A stretch of DNA of 64,000 bases from Patescibacteria group bacterium (lineage in GTDB: Bacteria; Patescibacteriota; Patescibacteriia; 2-12-FULL-60-25): assembly GCA_018061025.1 (NCBI GenBank), contig JAGOUY010000008.1, positions 19,941 through 83,940 on the forward strand, read 5' to 3'. Made by a program: the position numbers and the translations under genes. This document shows positions 1-7,992 of the stretch, piece by piece. The stretch's first letter is position 1; the number at the start of each line of letters is the position of its first letter. The notes under the pieces were generated by a model that did no database searches, was not told where the DNA came from, and saw nothing but the letters and a program-made list of their open reading frames with translations.

Positions 1-466
1 GATTGGCGAGATTGCGATAATCGGGACGAAAATCATGCCCCCATTCAGAAATACAGTGGGCTTCGTCCACGGTGATGAGACGGATAGGTAGGCGTTGTAA
101 TAGAAGTCGAAAAGCAGGATTTGCAAGCCGTTCTGGAGCGAGGTATAAAAGGCTTAATTCATTGCGACGCGCTTGTTCTAGGATCTGTTGGATTTCTGCA
201 GGTGCCAGAGTGCTATTGATGGACGCGGCTCGTACGCCATTAGCGCGTAATCCGTCGACCTGGTCTTTCATGAGGGCAATGAGCGGGGATACGACGAGGG
301 TGACGCCGTCTAACGCCAAGGCAGGGAGCTGGTAGCATAAAGATTTGCCGCTTCCGGTGGGCATGATGACACAAGTGTCACGTCCCGCCATGACATGGTT
401 GATGATCTCCTCTTGGAGAGGGCGAAAGCTTTCGAAGCCGAAATATTGTTTGAGAAGGTGGCGCAT
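1..466 (-). CDS. recQ: RecQ-family DNA helicase, N-terminal part (cut by window edge)
   Basis: Reading the minus strand from the ATG at 466 gives about 155 residues of an ATP-dependent 3'-5' DNA helicase; the rest lies beyond the left edge. Visible motifs in order are motif 0 (FESFRPLQ, near residue 11), Walker A with the ATP-binding lysine at about residue 41 (PTGSGKS), motif Ia ([10 protein letters not shown]), and motif II as [17 protein letters not shown]. The last is the DEAH box plus the aromatic loop that distinguishes RecQ from other superfamily 2 helicases. RecQ enzymes unwind forks and recombination intermediates during repair. A GGAG lies about 8 nt before the start. The C-terminal zinc-binding, winged-helix and HRDC regions cannot be assessed. 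Confidence 0.93.
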   Translation of the reverse strand, partial: MRHLLKQYFGFESFRPLQEEIINHVMAGRDTCVIMPTGSGKSLCYQLPALALDGVTLVVSPLIALMKDQVDGLRANGVRAASINSTLAPAEIQQILEQARRNELSLLYLAPERLANPAFRLLLQRLPIRLITVDEAHCISEWGHDFRPDYRNLAN

Positions 467-523
467 AGCTATACTCCGTTCCATGAAATGGGGGTCTTTG
501 TCAAGAGCAAGAGGATGAGACGT

Positions 524-553
524 AACACCCTCCGTCGTATGACAGAGGGTGTT
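524..553. terminator. Hairpin between the KGG-like gene and recQ
   Basis: AACACCCTC (524-532) pairs perfectly with GAGGGTGTT (545-553) around a 12-nt loop. It lies just downstream of the small minus-strand gene ending at 573 and upstream of recQ. The T-rich side (GGTGTTTTA) follows on the plus strand, so termination of the minus-strand transcript is plausible but not textbook. Confidence 0.4.
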
Positions 554-572
554 GGTGTTTTATGAGGTTGTG

Positions 573-746
573 TTACTCGCTTTGACGCTTAGACTGGCCG
601 GTATTTCCTTCTTGTTTTGCGTCTGTGGATACATTATGGTCTTTTGTGCCGGATTGTGTGCTCGTGGCTGACTCATTTTTTCCTGCAGCTCTCCCTTTTT
701 CCTCTGGATTCATATTACGTCCGCCTTGGTCGTTATATGTAGACAT
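573..746 (-). CDS. Small hydrophilic KGG-like (stress peptide type) protein
   Basis: A 57-residue, highly polar protein rich in Gly, Asn, Gln, Ser and Lys, with no hydrophobic core, so it is probably disordered. The segment GGRNMNPEEKGRAAGKN resembles a single copy of the KGG repeat of GsiB-like general stress proteins, which act as hydrophilins in desiccation and heat. The start is placed at the ATG at 746 because upstream in-frame codons give an unrelated Cys/Arg-rich leader. No Shine-Dalgarno motif precedes it. Function is inferred only from composition and this short motif. Confidence 0.5.
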   Translation of the reverse strand: MSTYNDQGGRNMNPEEKGRAAGKNESATSTQSGTKDHNVSTDAKQEGNTGQSKRQSE

Positions 747-890
747 ATGGTTGGAGGTTAAGGAATGAATGCAGAGCTCTTTTTCCCCGGCCGTCATACG
801 AGTGCACGCCGTATCACGGCGCAGATCACAAGGGCTCAGGCGAGATCGTATCAATAATTGTTTGATAGAAGCTTTCCTGAAAACTTGTGC

Positions 891-920
891 CTATTTTTAC
901 CGTACGCCTGTCAAAAATAG
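891..920. promoter_or_regulatory. Inverted repeat overlapping a TTGACA (minus strand)
   Basis: CTATTTTT (891-898) and AAAAATAG (913-920) form an 8-bp inverted repeat separated by 14 nt. On the minus strand the first arm runs into TTGACA, a -35-like hexamer pointing at the small gene starting at 746. No convincing -10 box is visible at the right distance. An operator or a weak terminator of the DUF3592 gene are both possible. Confidence 0.25.
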
Positions 921-989
921 ACGTCAAGAAATATTGTGCATAATATTTTAAATGGCCTTTATTTATTAGTTGTTAGAACGGCATGTGCT

Positions 990-1724
990 TTAAGACGAGA
1001 TGATCGCTTTCATGTGTTTGTATTTGTTCCATAGGGTTCGCAGGATTCTGATGACCATGAGGGGCCACTGCAGGAGATACCAGATTATTAGGATGCCTGC
1101 AGCGCAATACCCAGCGATTGCGCGTTTTGATAGGTGATATGCAGGATTGTCGGCAATGTGAAGATTGTTTGGAAAGGAGATGTCTAAGACAATAAGTGTT
1201 ATGAAGATGCCGAAAGGAAGGAGCCATGGAATGATGGCTTGAGCAACGAGGCTTGCGAGGTATTCTTTGGTTTGACCTACCTTGGTTAGGCGTAGCCCTA
1301 GGAAGATAGCGCTTAAGAGAAAGAGGGGAGCGGCGAGGATATAAAAGAAGATTCTCATTGAACGCGCATACGGATCTTCTAGAAGAGTTATGTCATTCTT
1401 TTCGCTCGGAGAGTAGGTGATTGCGACTGAGCTTCCAATAGCTAATGGTTGTTCGGACGAGGAGGTGCGTAGCGTTACCTCTCTGTTCGTGCCTCCCGCA
1501 TCTTTAAACGATAAAACAGGGGTAAAGAGCGTGCCTTTATTTGTTGAGCTGGTGGTATATGCAATGACCTCTGCTTGGGTCTGTTTATGATCGGGGCCAG
1601 GAGTTGTTTCAAAACAAGCGGGGAGTAAGAATGCCAAAATGAACCCGAGAACGCCATACTTGATCCAGAACGGGATCAAGGGTGGTGACGTGGGTATAGA
1701 AGAGAGGTCTGAAAGGGAGCGCAT
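990..1724 (-). CDS. DUF3592-type membrane protein
   Basis: A 244-residue membrane protein of unknown function. A hydrophobic segment near residues 23-40 precedes a soluble domain (about 50-115) containing VIAYTTSS, PVLSFKDAGG and IGSSVAITYSPSEKND. That is the layout of DUF3592 domains, which combine a beta-rich extracytoplasmic part with membrane anchors. At least three further hydrophobic stretches follow (about 125-145, 165-182, 203-225). It begins 4 bp after the stop of the YwbE gene on the same strand, so the two are probably co-transcribed. A shorter DUF3592 protein is encoded at 8079-8474. Confidence 0.6.
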   Translation of the reverse strand: MRSLSDLSSIPTSPPLIPFWIKYGVLGFILAFLLPACFETTPGPDHKQTQAEVIAYTTSSTNKGTLFTPVLSFKDAGGTNREVTLRTSSSEQPLAIGSSVAITYSPSEKNDITLLEDPYARSMRIFFYILAAPLFLLSAIFLGLRLTKVGQTKEYLASLVAQAIIPWLLPFGIFITLIVLDISFPNNLHIADNPAYHLSKRAIAGYCAAGILIIWYLLQWPLMVIRILRTLWNKYKHMKAIISS

Positions 1725-1728
1725 ATCA

Positions 1729-1938
1729 TCAGCTATTTATATCGGTATCTTCGATGTATTGCACGCGACCCACATCGCCACTTGTAAGGCGTACTTTGAT
1801 TCCACGGGGATGGATAGGGGCGCTTGTAAGGATTTCTTGTACGATGCCTTGGGTGCCGAGACCCGAGGGTTGGTGTTCTTTTTTGACGATGATCACGGCT
1901 AAGCCGGGGTAGATGTGTTTGCGGATGGTGCCGTCCAT
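1729..1938 (-). CDS. ywbE: YwbE family protein
   Basis: A 69-residue protein matching the small YwbE (DUF2196) family along its length: MDGTIRKHIYPGLAVIIVKK near the start, then GIVQEILTSAPIHPRGIKV and a closing VGRVQYI. Family members are about 65 residues and their function is not established; the sequence looks like a small KOW/SH3-like barrel. The ATG at 1938 is preferred over the upstream TTG at 1965 because homology of the family starts with M-[ND]-G. It lies 4 bp ahead of the DUF3592 gene. Confidence 0.85.
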   Translation of the reverse strand: MDGTIRKHIYPGLAVIIVKKEHQPSGLGTQGIVQEILTSAPIHPRGIKVRLTSGDVGRVQYIEDTDINS

Positions 1939-1983
1939 ACAATGATTTATTACGTCTAAGCCCAATTTTTGTCTAGGAAGTAT

Positions 1984-2364
1984 TTATTCTAAGGAGTCAT
2001 CATCTAATATAAATTCATTTCCATCTGGATCGGCGATGACGGCATTCCATCCGCCCCAGAATTGTTGGACGGGTTCGACGATGATTGGGATGCCTTGCTT
2101 GCGCCAGGTCTCGACGGTTTCTTTGAGGTTGGGTACATGGAAAATGGCTGATATGCGTCCACCGATGTGTGCTTTTCTGAAGCCCTCGGCTCGTTTTTCG
2201 TTTTCTGTTTCAATATAGAAGACATTTGTTCCTAGGCGCATTTCTAAAAACTCTGGAGGACGATATTCTACGACTTCCATTCCAAAGATATCCTCGTACC
2301 ATTTTTTCGAACGTTCCAGGTCTTTTACAAAAAAGATGTTTGCGGTGAGAGAGATATTTTTCAT
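1984..2364 (-). CDS. VOC/glyoxalase-like protein
   Basis: A 126-residue single vicinal-oxygen-chelate domain. It opens with a predicted beta strand leading to FFVKDLERSKKWYEDIFGM and ends with IADPDGNEFILDDD, the classic start and end motifs of glyoxalase/bleomycin-resistance proteins. The fold binds a metal and serves isomerases, dioxygenases or drug-binding proteins, and the substrate cannot be told here. Its ATG overlaps the TGA of the preceding SUKH-like gene (ATGA at 2364-2361), implying translational coupling. A longer reading frame starting at 2409 exists but would extend far into the upstream gene. Confidence 0.85.
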   Translation of the reverse strand: MKNISLTANIFFVKDLERSKKWYEDIFGMEVVEYRPPEFLEMRLGTNVFYIETENEKRAEGFRKAHIGGRISAIFHVPNLKETVETWRKQGIPIIVEPVQQFWGGWNAVIADPDGNEFILDDDSLE

Positions 2365-3098
2365 AGAGGAGAGTAGCTTGAGCCTAATATACTTCTGAAA
2401 GCGGCACATTCGTCAGCTGCTCTGTGACGATCTTCGTCTGCAAAGTAGATATGGACGTCATGCGCAGAAAAAAGCGTGATGAATCGGATAGATCCCTTTT
2501 CTCCACACGCTGACCAGCGATCACTGAACCAGGTGAGAGAGAATCCGCGTTCTTTTGCGGTATGTTTAACGTCATCTAACGTATTGATGTTTGTTCCTCT
2601 TATGTGGAGTTCTGGCACGGAGGGGTTGTTATGTCCCGTAAACAAGCGTCGTTGCCAGGCGTGACGAAAAAGGTAGCTCTCGAATGTTTCCGCGACGGTC
2701 TCTAGGATGCGTTCGTTGTTGTTTATGATGACGCATGGTTCGGGAGCATCATCTCTATAGAGGAGTGCGCGTGCAAAGGTTGAGCCATTGGTGCTGATTC
2801 GGAAGGAATTTGTCGGTTGGTAGTCTTTCCAGTCGTTTCCACAGCGCTCTAGATACGCAGCGACGGATTTGGCGGAGCACTCAGCGTCCAAGGCTAAGCG
2901 CAGGGGGCCATCGTTTGTTCCCATGAGACGTAGGTAGTCTAAGTAGAGTGCTGGGAGAGGTTGATCCGCATACGCCAATAGGGCTTCGATGTCTTTTTCG
3001 TCCGCTCCCACGCATGCAGTCATGCGTGGATCACCTGCGAAGAGCTCTTGGAAGAATGCGAGGAACTCTTGGCCTTTGGGTGATACGGTAGATGACAT
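2361..3098 (-). CDS. SMI1/KNR4 (SUKH)-like protein
   Basis: A 245-residue soluble protein. The segment at about 33-65 (DIEALLAYADQPLPALYLDY followed by LRLMGTNDGPL) matches the opening of SMI1/KNR4 (SUKH) domains: E/D-x-x-L, LP..Y..[FL], then a G-rich turn. SUKH proteins are widespread immunity proteins that neutralise contact-dependent or polymorphic toxins, and some are regulatory. The C-terminal 80 residues (from about 165) look like a second alpha/beta unit I do not recognise. It is translationally coupled to the VOC gene. No toxin gene is evident next to it, so an immunity role is only suggested. Confidence 0.5.
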   Translation of the reverse strand: MSSTVSPKGQEFLAFFQELFAGDPRMTACVGADEKDIEALLAYADQPLPALYLDYLRLMGTNDGPLRLALDAECSAKSVAAYLERCGNDWKDYQPTNSFRISTNGSTFARALLYRDDAPEPCVIINNNERILETVAETFESYLFRHAWQRRLFTGHNNPSVPELHIRGTNINTLDDVKHTAKERGFSLTWFSDRWSACGEKGSIRFITLFSAHDVHIYFADEDRHRAADECAAFRSILGSSYSPL

Positions 3099-3138
3099 AA
3101 TGTTGATGCAAGCCTTTGGAATTCCTTTTGAAAAGATT

Positions 3139-3804
3139 TTAAATAGTTAAATGCTTGGTATATCCGAGGGCTAAAAGCTCTTCGTAGGCTTCCCAAACGT
3201 CTGTAGGAACTTCTTGAGGGATTTGGATGCCGAGTTTGCCGTAGAGTTTTATCCGTTGGAGATCACCGACGAGGAGATTGATCATTAGTTCTTTGGAAAT
3301 GTCTTTGGTGGGGTAGTCTTCAAAAGATATTTGAGGCGAGGTTACGATACCGTCTAGTTCTGGCCATTCTTTTTTGTAGGTCGCGTAGGTGCGACGTTCC
3401 ATGTAGGGCTTTTGAATGAGAATGAGGGATTCAATCTCTAATCCTTTTTCTTTTAGGAGCTCTCGTGTCAAGCGAATATTCTCTCCCGTATTTGTCGAAC
3501 GGTTTTCTATAAGGATAGCTTGTTCCGGTACGCCCATTTCTTTGGCTTTATCGGCGAATACTTCCGCCTCTGGTTTAGAGAAGAGATTTTTTGTTAATGC
3601 TCCTACGTTGCCCGAAAAGACGATGAAGGGTGCGTATCCTTGGGTGAATAGCTCGACAGCTCTATCCACGACGCGTAAGTCGTTGCTGCCTAGGACAAAA
3701 ATCCCATCCGCTTTTCTTACTACTTGATGCATCAGATGGTAGTCCCAAATTTTTTTGGCGAGCTTGTCGGTATAGCTCTCGGATGTATCCATTTCATCTT
3801 TCAT
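3139..3804 (-). CDS. YdcF/SanA-like DUF218 protein
   Basis: A 221-residue protein of the DUF218 (YdcF/SanA/ElyC) family. Visible signatures are the opening strand FVLGSNDLRVVDRAVELF, IVFSGN with a following E at the acidic position, IENRSTNTGENI (the N-T-x-E/G-N motif), and KPYMERRTYATY. Family members are Rossmann-like; some affect envelope and peptidoglycan precursor metabolism, and YdcF binds S-adenosylmethionine. No membrane anchor is visible, so this is a cytoplasmic YdcF-type member. The ATG at 3804 is chosen over an upstream TTG (3813). It is transcribed divergently from the Fic gene. Confidence 0.85.
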   Translation of the reverse strand: MKDEMDTSESYTDKLAKKIWDYHLMHQVVRKADGIFVLGSNDLRVVDRAVELFTQGYAPFIVFSGNVGALTKNLFSKPEAEVFADKAKEMGVPEQAILIENRSTNTGENIRLTRELLKEKGLEIESLILIQKPYMERRTYATYKKEWPELDGIVTSPQISFEDYPTKDISKELMINLLVGDLQRIKLYGKLGIQIPQEVPTDVWEAYEELLALGYTKHLTI

Positions 3805-3951
3805 AAAATTCAATGGGGAGTCTGTTAGGATCTTTGGTGAAGTAAAAGCGTTTGCCCCTGTATCTGTCTACCGAGATCAGTTCTGTTTCGGTGGCGTGTG
3901 TTTGGGCTTTAGTTCACTTAATTAGGCTTTAAACCATGAAAATATACGTAT

Positions 3952-4004
3952 AATTGATCAATTTTCACGTTTATATTGACAAAATCGTGAAGATAGTCTA
4001 ATAT
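3952..4004 (+). promoter_or_regulatory. Promoter and operator-like palindromes of the Fic gene
   Basis: TTGACA (3976-3981), a 17-bp spacer and TAATAT (3999-4004) form a near-consensus sigma-70 promoter. Transcription would start near 4011, leaving only a few untranslated bases before the ATG at 4015. Two dyads surround the -35 box: a perfect 12-bp palindrome AATTGATCAATT (3952-3963), and TTCACG (3964-3969) paired with CGTGAA (3986-3991), which straddles the -35. They look like repressor sites. Confidence 0.7.
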
Positions 4005-4014
4005 GTAGAGAATT

Positions 4015-4899
4015 ATGCCAAAGGTACTTGCTGTTTATAGCAGGATCGCTTCTTTGCGTGAGAGGTATTATACCCTTTCGACGGGAAAAGAGGCGTTGCT
4101 TCGATTGATTGATGAGGCAGAAGTGGCGGAGCAAGTATATGATTCGAATGCGATTGAAAATAGCACGCTTAGTCTCGAAGAAACGGAAAAAATCCTGCTT
4201 CAAATTGACTTGGATCGTTTTGTGAGTGAGCGGGAGCTATTTGAAACAAAAAATCTAGCTCGTGTTGTTGCCTACATGCATAGCACGGCAAAAGGTCAGG
4301 AACTGACCCTCGAGATGATGACCTTGCTTCACAAGATGCTTATTTCTAATATTCGAGATGATATTGCGGGCAGGTTCCGTCAGTCGGGGGAGTATGTACG
4401 GGTTGGAAATCATATCGCGCCTGCTCCACAAGACGTAAAGGGTCAGCTTGAGAGGATGCTTTCTGAATATAATGCCACAAGCCATAAAAATATTATTGAA
4501 CGTATTGCGCGTCTCCATTTAGCATTTGAACATACGCATCCATTTGTTGATGGGAATGGTCGCATTGGAAGAGTGATCAACAATTATCTTCTTGTTCGAG
4601 AGGGTTTTGTGCCGATTAATATTAAATTTATCGACCGCGAACTCTACTATCGATCTTTCAAGGAATTTGATGAAAAAGGAACGACGAAGATCATGGAGGA
4701 AATTGTGGGAAAAGCTCTCACAAATAGCTACCATAAACGATTGGCGTATTTGGAGAGCCTAGAAATAGTATCGCTTGGAGAGTACGGCAAGAGGACTAAG
4801 CTTTCTCATTCAAATCTGCTTAATAAAGCACATCGACAAACGATCCCTGCCTTCCTAGAAAAAGGGGTATGGAAGATTGGGCTAGAGAAGATCCGCTGA
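4015..4899 (+). CDS. Fic-domain AMP-transferase with built-in inhibitory helix
   Basis: A 294-residue Fic protein. The catalytic motif HPFVDGNGR lies at 175-183, with His175 as the base and the anion-binding Gly/Asn/Arg in place. An N-terminal inhibitory motif [ST]xxxE[GN] is present as SNAIEN (44-49), whose Glu48 would block the ATP gamma-phosphate site; this marks a class II, self-inhibited Fic enzyme. The flap strand region is RVGNHIAPAP (129-138). Such enzymes transfer AMP from ATP to Ser/Thr/Tyr of target proteins, and the target cannot be inferred. The C-terminal 50 residues may be a small DNA-binding or docking unit. The last 18 bp overlap the convergent HAD gene. Confidence 0.93.
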   Translation: MPKVLAVYSRIASLRERYYTLSTGKEALLRLIDEAEVAEQVYDSNAIENSTLSLEETEKILLQIDLDRFVSERELFETKNLARVVAYMHSTAKGQELTLEMMTLLHKMLISNIRDDIAGRFRQSGEYVRVGNHIAPAPQDVKGQLERMLSEYNATSHKNIIERIARLHLAFEHTHPFVDGNGRIGRVINNYLLVREGFVPINIKFIDRELYYRSFKEFDEKGTTKIMEEIVGKALTNSYHKRLAYLESLEIVSLGEYGKRTKLSHSNLLNKAHRQTIPAFLEKGVWKIGLEKIR

Positions 4900-5493
4900 T
4901 TTAATCGCGTCAATGATCTCAATGGGAGTGTTGATGATTTGGTATGGCTGTCCTTTTTCTAGTGTTTCTACTGGATGAAATCCCCACGTAACCGCAATGC
5001 TTTTTACGCCGCATTGATTCGCCTCTCTGATATCTCCGAGGGTATCTGTGATGAGAACGGTTTCTGATGGCTGTAGGTTGTATCTCTGTAGAACATCTTG
5101 AATCTTTTTGACTTTGCTTTTTTCAACGTCGTTTCCGAGGATTTCTTTGAAATATTGTTTTAAATTATGTAACTCTAAAAAGCTCGCAATCGGTGGGCTT
5201 ATGGTCGATGAGATGATGATGAGGGTGTGAGCTTGAGCGAGTTTTTGAATGACCGGCACTATTTCTTGATTTGGTTGTTGTGTGAGGAGTTCTTTGGTGT
5301 ATTGTTCAAAAAAATCGAATGGCGTCGTTGAAGTAGCGCTTTGAACAAGCTTTTTTGGTGCATCGTTAATATTTCCTTCAAATCTGGCCCTGTATTCATC
5401 TTCGGTTATTCCGTCACGGGTATGAATAATGCGATAGCAAAAAGAGAAGCTATCAACGATGACTCCGTCGAAATCAAAGAGGATGACGTTCAT
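4882..5493 (-). CDS. HAD-superfamily hydrolase
   Basis: A 203-residue haloacid-dehalogenase phosphatase. Motif I is FDFDGVIVD (residues 6-14, nucleophile Asp8 and general acid Asp10). Motif II is the Ser in IIISST, motif III is a Lys in the VEKSKVKK segment, and motif IV is ITDTLGDI. A helical cap lies between motifs I and II, as in phosphoglycolate-phosphatase-like enzymes; the substrate is unknown. Its first 100 bp are duplicated at about 6757-6857 in a chimeric pseudogene. It lies 17 bp downstream of the hypothetical gene ending at 5511. Confidence 0.9.
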   Translation of the reverse strand: MNVILFDFDGVIVDSFSFCYRIIHTRDGITEDEYRARFEGNINDAPKKLVQSATSTTPFDFFEQYTKELLTQQPNQEIVPVIQKLAQAHTLIIISSTISPPIASFLELHNLKQYFKEILGNDVEKSKVKKIQDVLQRYNLQPSETVLITDTLGDIREANQCGVKSIAVTWGFHPVETLEKGQPYQIINTPIEIIDAIKSADLL

Positions 5494-5510
5494 AGGGTCG
5501 ATAATACCAC

Positions 5511-6089
5511 TTAGGGGCGCGGGTCGTGTTTATCTATGTAATTTGCGTAGCTTCCACCCGTCAACACTTTTGTTTCTAGGTTAAGAGAAAAAAGTTTCCA
5601 CTCCTTTTTGGTATCCATGGCGTCATAGGCGAGGCCTCGTACGCTGTTTGCGGCTACACGAAGGTCTTTGATTTCGTCCCAGGATATTCTTTCGGATTCC
5701 CATTTTTCTCCACGAGTATCTAGAATGGTGAGTTTGCATCCATCGGAAAGAATCATCGTTCCATTGGGAGTTTTTAGGCATTGATAGAATCCATCTCCTA
5801 TCACCTCTAGAGCTTCTGTTGTTTCTGAGTCGAGGAGATAGGCTGTTCCTTCGGCGAATACGAGGAGGTCATCCGTTTGGCTCGTTTCGTAGACGTCGTT
5901 TAATTTTGTCCGGTTTGATCGAAAATTTCCTATCCAGGAATCACCGTTGGCTTTAAAAAAGCGCACGATAAACCCTTCTGCGTAGGCGGGTTGGCCGCCA
6001 AAACATAGGATGGGTTCTTTGGAATGGGGGAAGCCGGGGAGGAGTTCAAAACGTTTTTCGGATTTTTGCATAGAATAAGGCTTGCTCAT
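5511..6089 (-). CDS. Hypothetical protein, beta-propeller-like
   Basis: A 192-residue soluble protein that I do not recognise. It consists of short beta-prone segments with repeated patterns such as FKANGDSWIGNF, DLLVFAEGTAYLLDS, GTMILSDGCKLTILD and KEWKLFSLNLE. These recall blades of a small propeller or a WG/SMP-like repeat rather than an enzyme. No signal peptide or membrane helix is visible. Together with the HAD gene it forms a likely two-gene minus-strand unit. A second ATG lies at residue 7. Confidence 0.6.
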   Translation of the reverse strand: MSKPYSMQKSEKRFELLPGFPHSKEPILCFGGQPAYAEGFIVRFFKANGDSWIGNFRSNRTKLNDVYETSQTDDLLVFAEGTAYLLDSETTEALEVIGDGFYQCLKTPNGTMILSDGCKLTILDTRGEKWESERISWDEIKDLRVAANSVRGLAYDAMDTKKEWKLFSLNLETKVLTGGSYANYIDKHDPRP

Positions 6090-6253
6090 TATATCTTATA
6101 AGAAAAGATGAGGGATAAATAGCTTATTAGACATGTGTGCGTTTATTCACTAACGTGAGATATGCAGGTCACTCGGCGATAAGACTCCCTTCACAGCTGG
6201 CCGAGACTCTGGCCGTAAGGCAAGTGGGAGCGCCTGCATCTATTCTATCTATT

Positions 6254-6586
6254 ATGTCTAACGTATCTGAGGAGCGGGAAGAACGTATCGCAAGTGATGC
6301 ACGGACATTTCAAGTTCTTGCGGAACAGGGAGCGGATTTTGCTAAAGAACATTCTATTGATTTCTTTTTTGTTGGGGAGGAACGTCTTTTGCAGGGAGTG
6401 GAAGCGGCTCTTGCACTCCAAGGATATGTAAAGAATCCTGAGCACGAGGTGGCGAATGAATTGATGGTTCAACGTAACCTAACGCTTGAGGCAATGCAAT
6501 CACAAAATATCACTGAGATGTTGTATGCGCTTGCGATCGAGCATGGGGTCGATTTTGATGGGTGGGGGACGGTGGCAAGAAAGTAA
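6254..6586 (+). CDS. RraB-like (regulator of RNase E B) domain protein
   Basis: A 110-residue acidic protein. The order of elements fits the RraB family: a helix with VLAEQGADFAKEH, a strand IDFFFVGEE, a helix VEAALALQGY, and the family's closing motif GVDFDGWGT (compare YDGWG). In proteobacteria RraB binds and inhibits RNase E, and elsewhere the domain is of unknown role. The frame is open upstream to a GTG at 6137, but the extra 39 residues show no family similarity, so the ATG at 6254 is preferred. No Shine-Dalgarno motif is visible. Confidence 0.45.
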   Translation: MSNVSEEREERIASDARTFQVLAEQGADFAKEHSIDFFFVGEERLLQGVEAALALQGYVKNPEHEVANELMVQRNLTLEAMQSQNITEMLYALAIEHGVDFDGWGTVARK

Positions 6587-6618
6587 GTACCGACAGGATG
6601 AGTAAACTGTTTTTGCAA

Positions 6619-6857
6619 TTATAAGCGATAGATCGTTTGATCTTCGATATTGTCTGCTTCGGCTGGAATCATCTTTTCCACGATAATGAGAGATACATCT
6701 TGGATGACTCCTTTGCAGGCGTAATCGCTTTTTACTTCTTTTCGAATCTTCTTCAATATCCGTCTTCGGTTATTCCGTCACGGGTATGAATAATGCGATA
6801 GCAAAAAGAGAAGCTATCAACGATGACTCCGTCGAAATCAAAGAGGATGACGTTCAT
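6619..6857 (-). pseudogene. Chimeric pseudogene: HAD 5' end joined to 2H-phosphoesterase 3' end
   Basis: Bases 6757-6857 repeat, almost unchanged, the first 100 bp of the HAD gene (5393-5493). The reading frame (MNVILFDFDGVIVDS and onward) stops at a TGA just after the duplicated part. Bases 6619-6756 repeat the last 40 or so codons of the 2H gene (8538-8675): the minus strand reads DYACKGVIQDVSLIIVEKM and ends at TAA (6621-6619), in a different frame. Neither part can make a working protein. The join records a duplication and deletion between two nearby genes. Confidence 0.85.
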
Positions 6858-7136
6858 GATGGGATATGGTAGCGCCTGTTTATGTAAAAACAAACGTGAT
6901 TCCTGTTTGGCTTAATCGCGGATGGTGCTATTGACAAAATACCATTTTTTGCTTAGTTTATCGCTTCGGTTGGTTATTGATGGGCATCCTTGAAAAAGGC
7001 TTATTTACCTCCAAATTCTTTGTTTATCATTCTATTTAGCTTTTTCCTTTTTAGCTTGTTAAAAGGAGGAAGCTGAACGGAATGTTTGCGAGATACTCCT
7101 TCTCGTATACACCCATTTCGTCGGCTAGAGGCCCCC
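6858..7136. other. Non-coding stretch before the GC-rich lipoprotein gene
   Basis: No credible gene is visible. It holds a TTGACA (6931-6936) without a good -10 box at 17 bp (TAGTTT), long T-runs, and a strong AAGGAGG at 7063-7069. That site would serve an ATG at 7082 in a different frame from the lipoprotein, perhaps a short leader peptide. Base composition changes abruptly to GC-rich at about 7085. Confidence 0.4.
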
Positions 7137-7922
7137 ATGTCGATCCGTGCGCTCGTTCTCGTTCTGCTCGCCGCCACCTGCTCCCTCATCGGCTGCTACG
7201 GTGGCTCCGAGCCCGTGCAGCTCCCGCCGTCGGAGATGCAGCGCCCCGACAGTCCCATGCAGGCCATCGCCGCCGTCAGGAACGCCTGGTGGTGCAGCGA
7301 CAACGGGGACAGGCTCGTGGGCGAGGTGGTCAACACCTCGTCGGTCAGCTTTTCCCCTCGTACAAGTCCGCCGCGTCCGATTCTTCCGGGTCCGTTCGCT
7401 ATCCCCGCTATCCCCTGGGATGTGGAACGGGTCGCGTGGTTCGCGAACATCGGGGTTCGGCACTCCTTCTGGGGAACGGCGACCCCTGAGGACGTCGGGC
7501 ACTACCTCCAGACGGTCGCCGCGGCCGCCAGCTCCACCTTGTGGGGCAGCACCCCTTGGCGTTTCATCAACTACAGTCGGCCGAACCAGACGACCTTTAC
7601 CACCGGAGAGGAGGTGGGCCTCTGGTTTTACCGCTGGGATCAGGACACCTTTTCTTTGGGGGAGGTGGCGCTCTCCCAGCCGCAGCCGGACTCAAACGTG
7701 ATCAGTCCGCGACAGACCAACGTCGGCATCCGCCGGGCGTTCTCCTCCTCGAGCGAATCGTGGTCTCAGTTCGTGCGGTTCACGTGCCTCAATACCAGCA
7801 TGCCCTTGAACATGCCCTTGCACCCTACGGGGAACGGCGGCTCTGGGTATGCTGATAGGGTGGAGGCAAGGAACCTGGCGCTTGTGCGCCGCGACAACTG
7901 CTGGCGCTGCTTCAACTACTGA
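7137..7922 (+). CDS. GC-rich orphan lipoprotein
   Basis: A 261-residue secreted lipoprotein: a short charged start, a hydrophobic stretch (ALVLVLLAATCSLIGC), and a lipobox LIGC whose Cys, at about residue 20, would be lipidated. The mature part contains many Trp, Pro, Ser and Thr, several Asn-rich turns, and a C-terminal cluster of three Cys (FTCLNTS, DNCWRCFNY). I recognise no domain. AGAGG (7127-7131) lies 5 nt before the ATG. Codon use is clearly GC-richer than in neighbours, which suggests acquisition. A hairpin follows at 7993. Confidence 0.8.
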   Translation: MSIRALVLVLLAATCSLIGCYGGSEPVQLPPSEMQRPDSPMQAIAAVRNAWWCSDNGDRLVGEVVNTSSVSFSPRTSPPRPILPGPFAIPAIPWDVERVAWFANIGVRHSFWGTATPEDVGHYLQTVAAAASSTLWGSTPWRFINYSRPNQTTFTTGEEVGLWFYRWDQDTFSLGEVALSQPQPDSNVISPRQTNVGIRRAFSSSSESWSQFVRFTCLNTSMPLNMPLHPTGNGGSGYADRVEARNLALVRRDNCWRCFNY

Positions 7923-7992
7923 CGCTTCGCTGCCTCCCGTCACGCTACTCTAGCAGCTGCTATAAACAGACATCTCATAGCTCCTCCCTCCC

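Noticed and set aside
573..854. Longer start (854) for the KGG-like gene
   Set aside because: The added 36 residues are Cys/Arg-rich and unlike the rest; no start signal supports them.
7082..7489. Frame starting behind a strong AAGGAGG
   Set aside because: Its translation is Arg/Ser-rich and out of frame with the well-formed lipoprotein; at most a short leader peptide uses this site.
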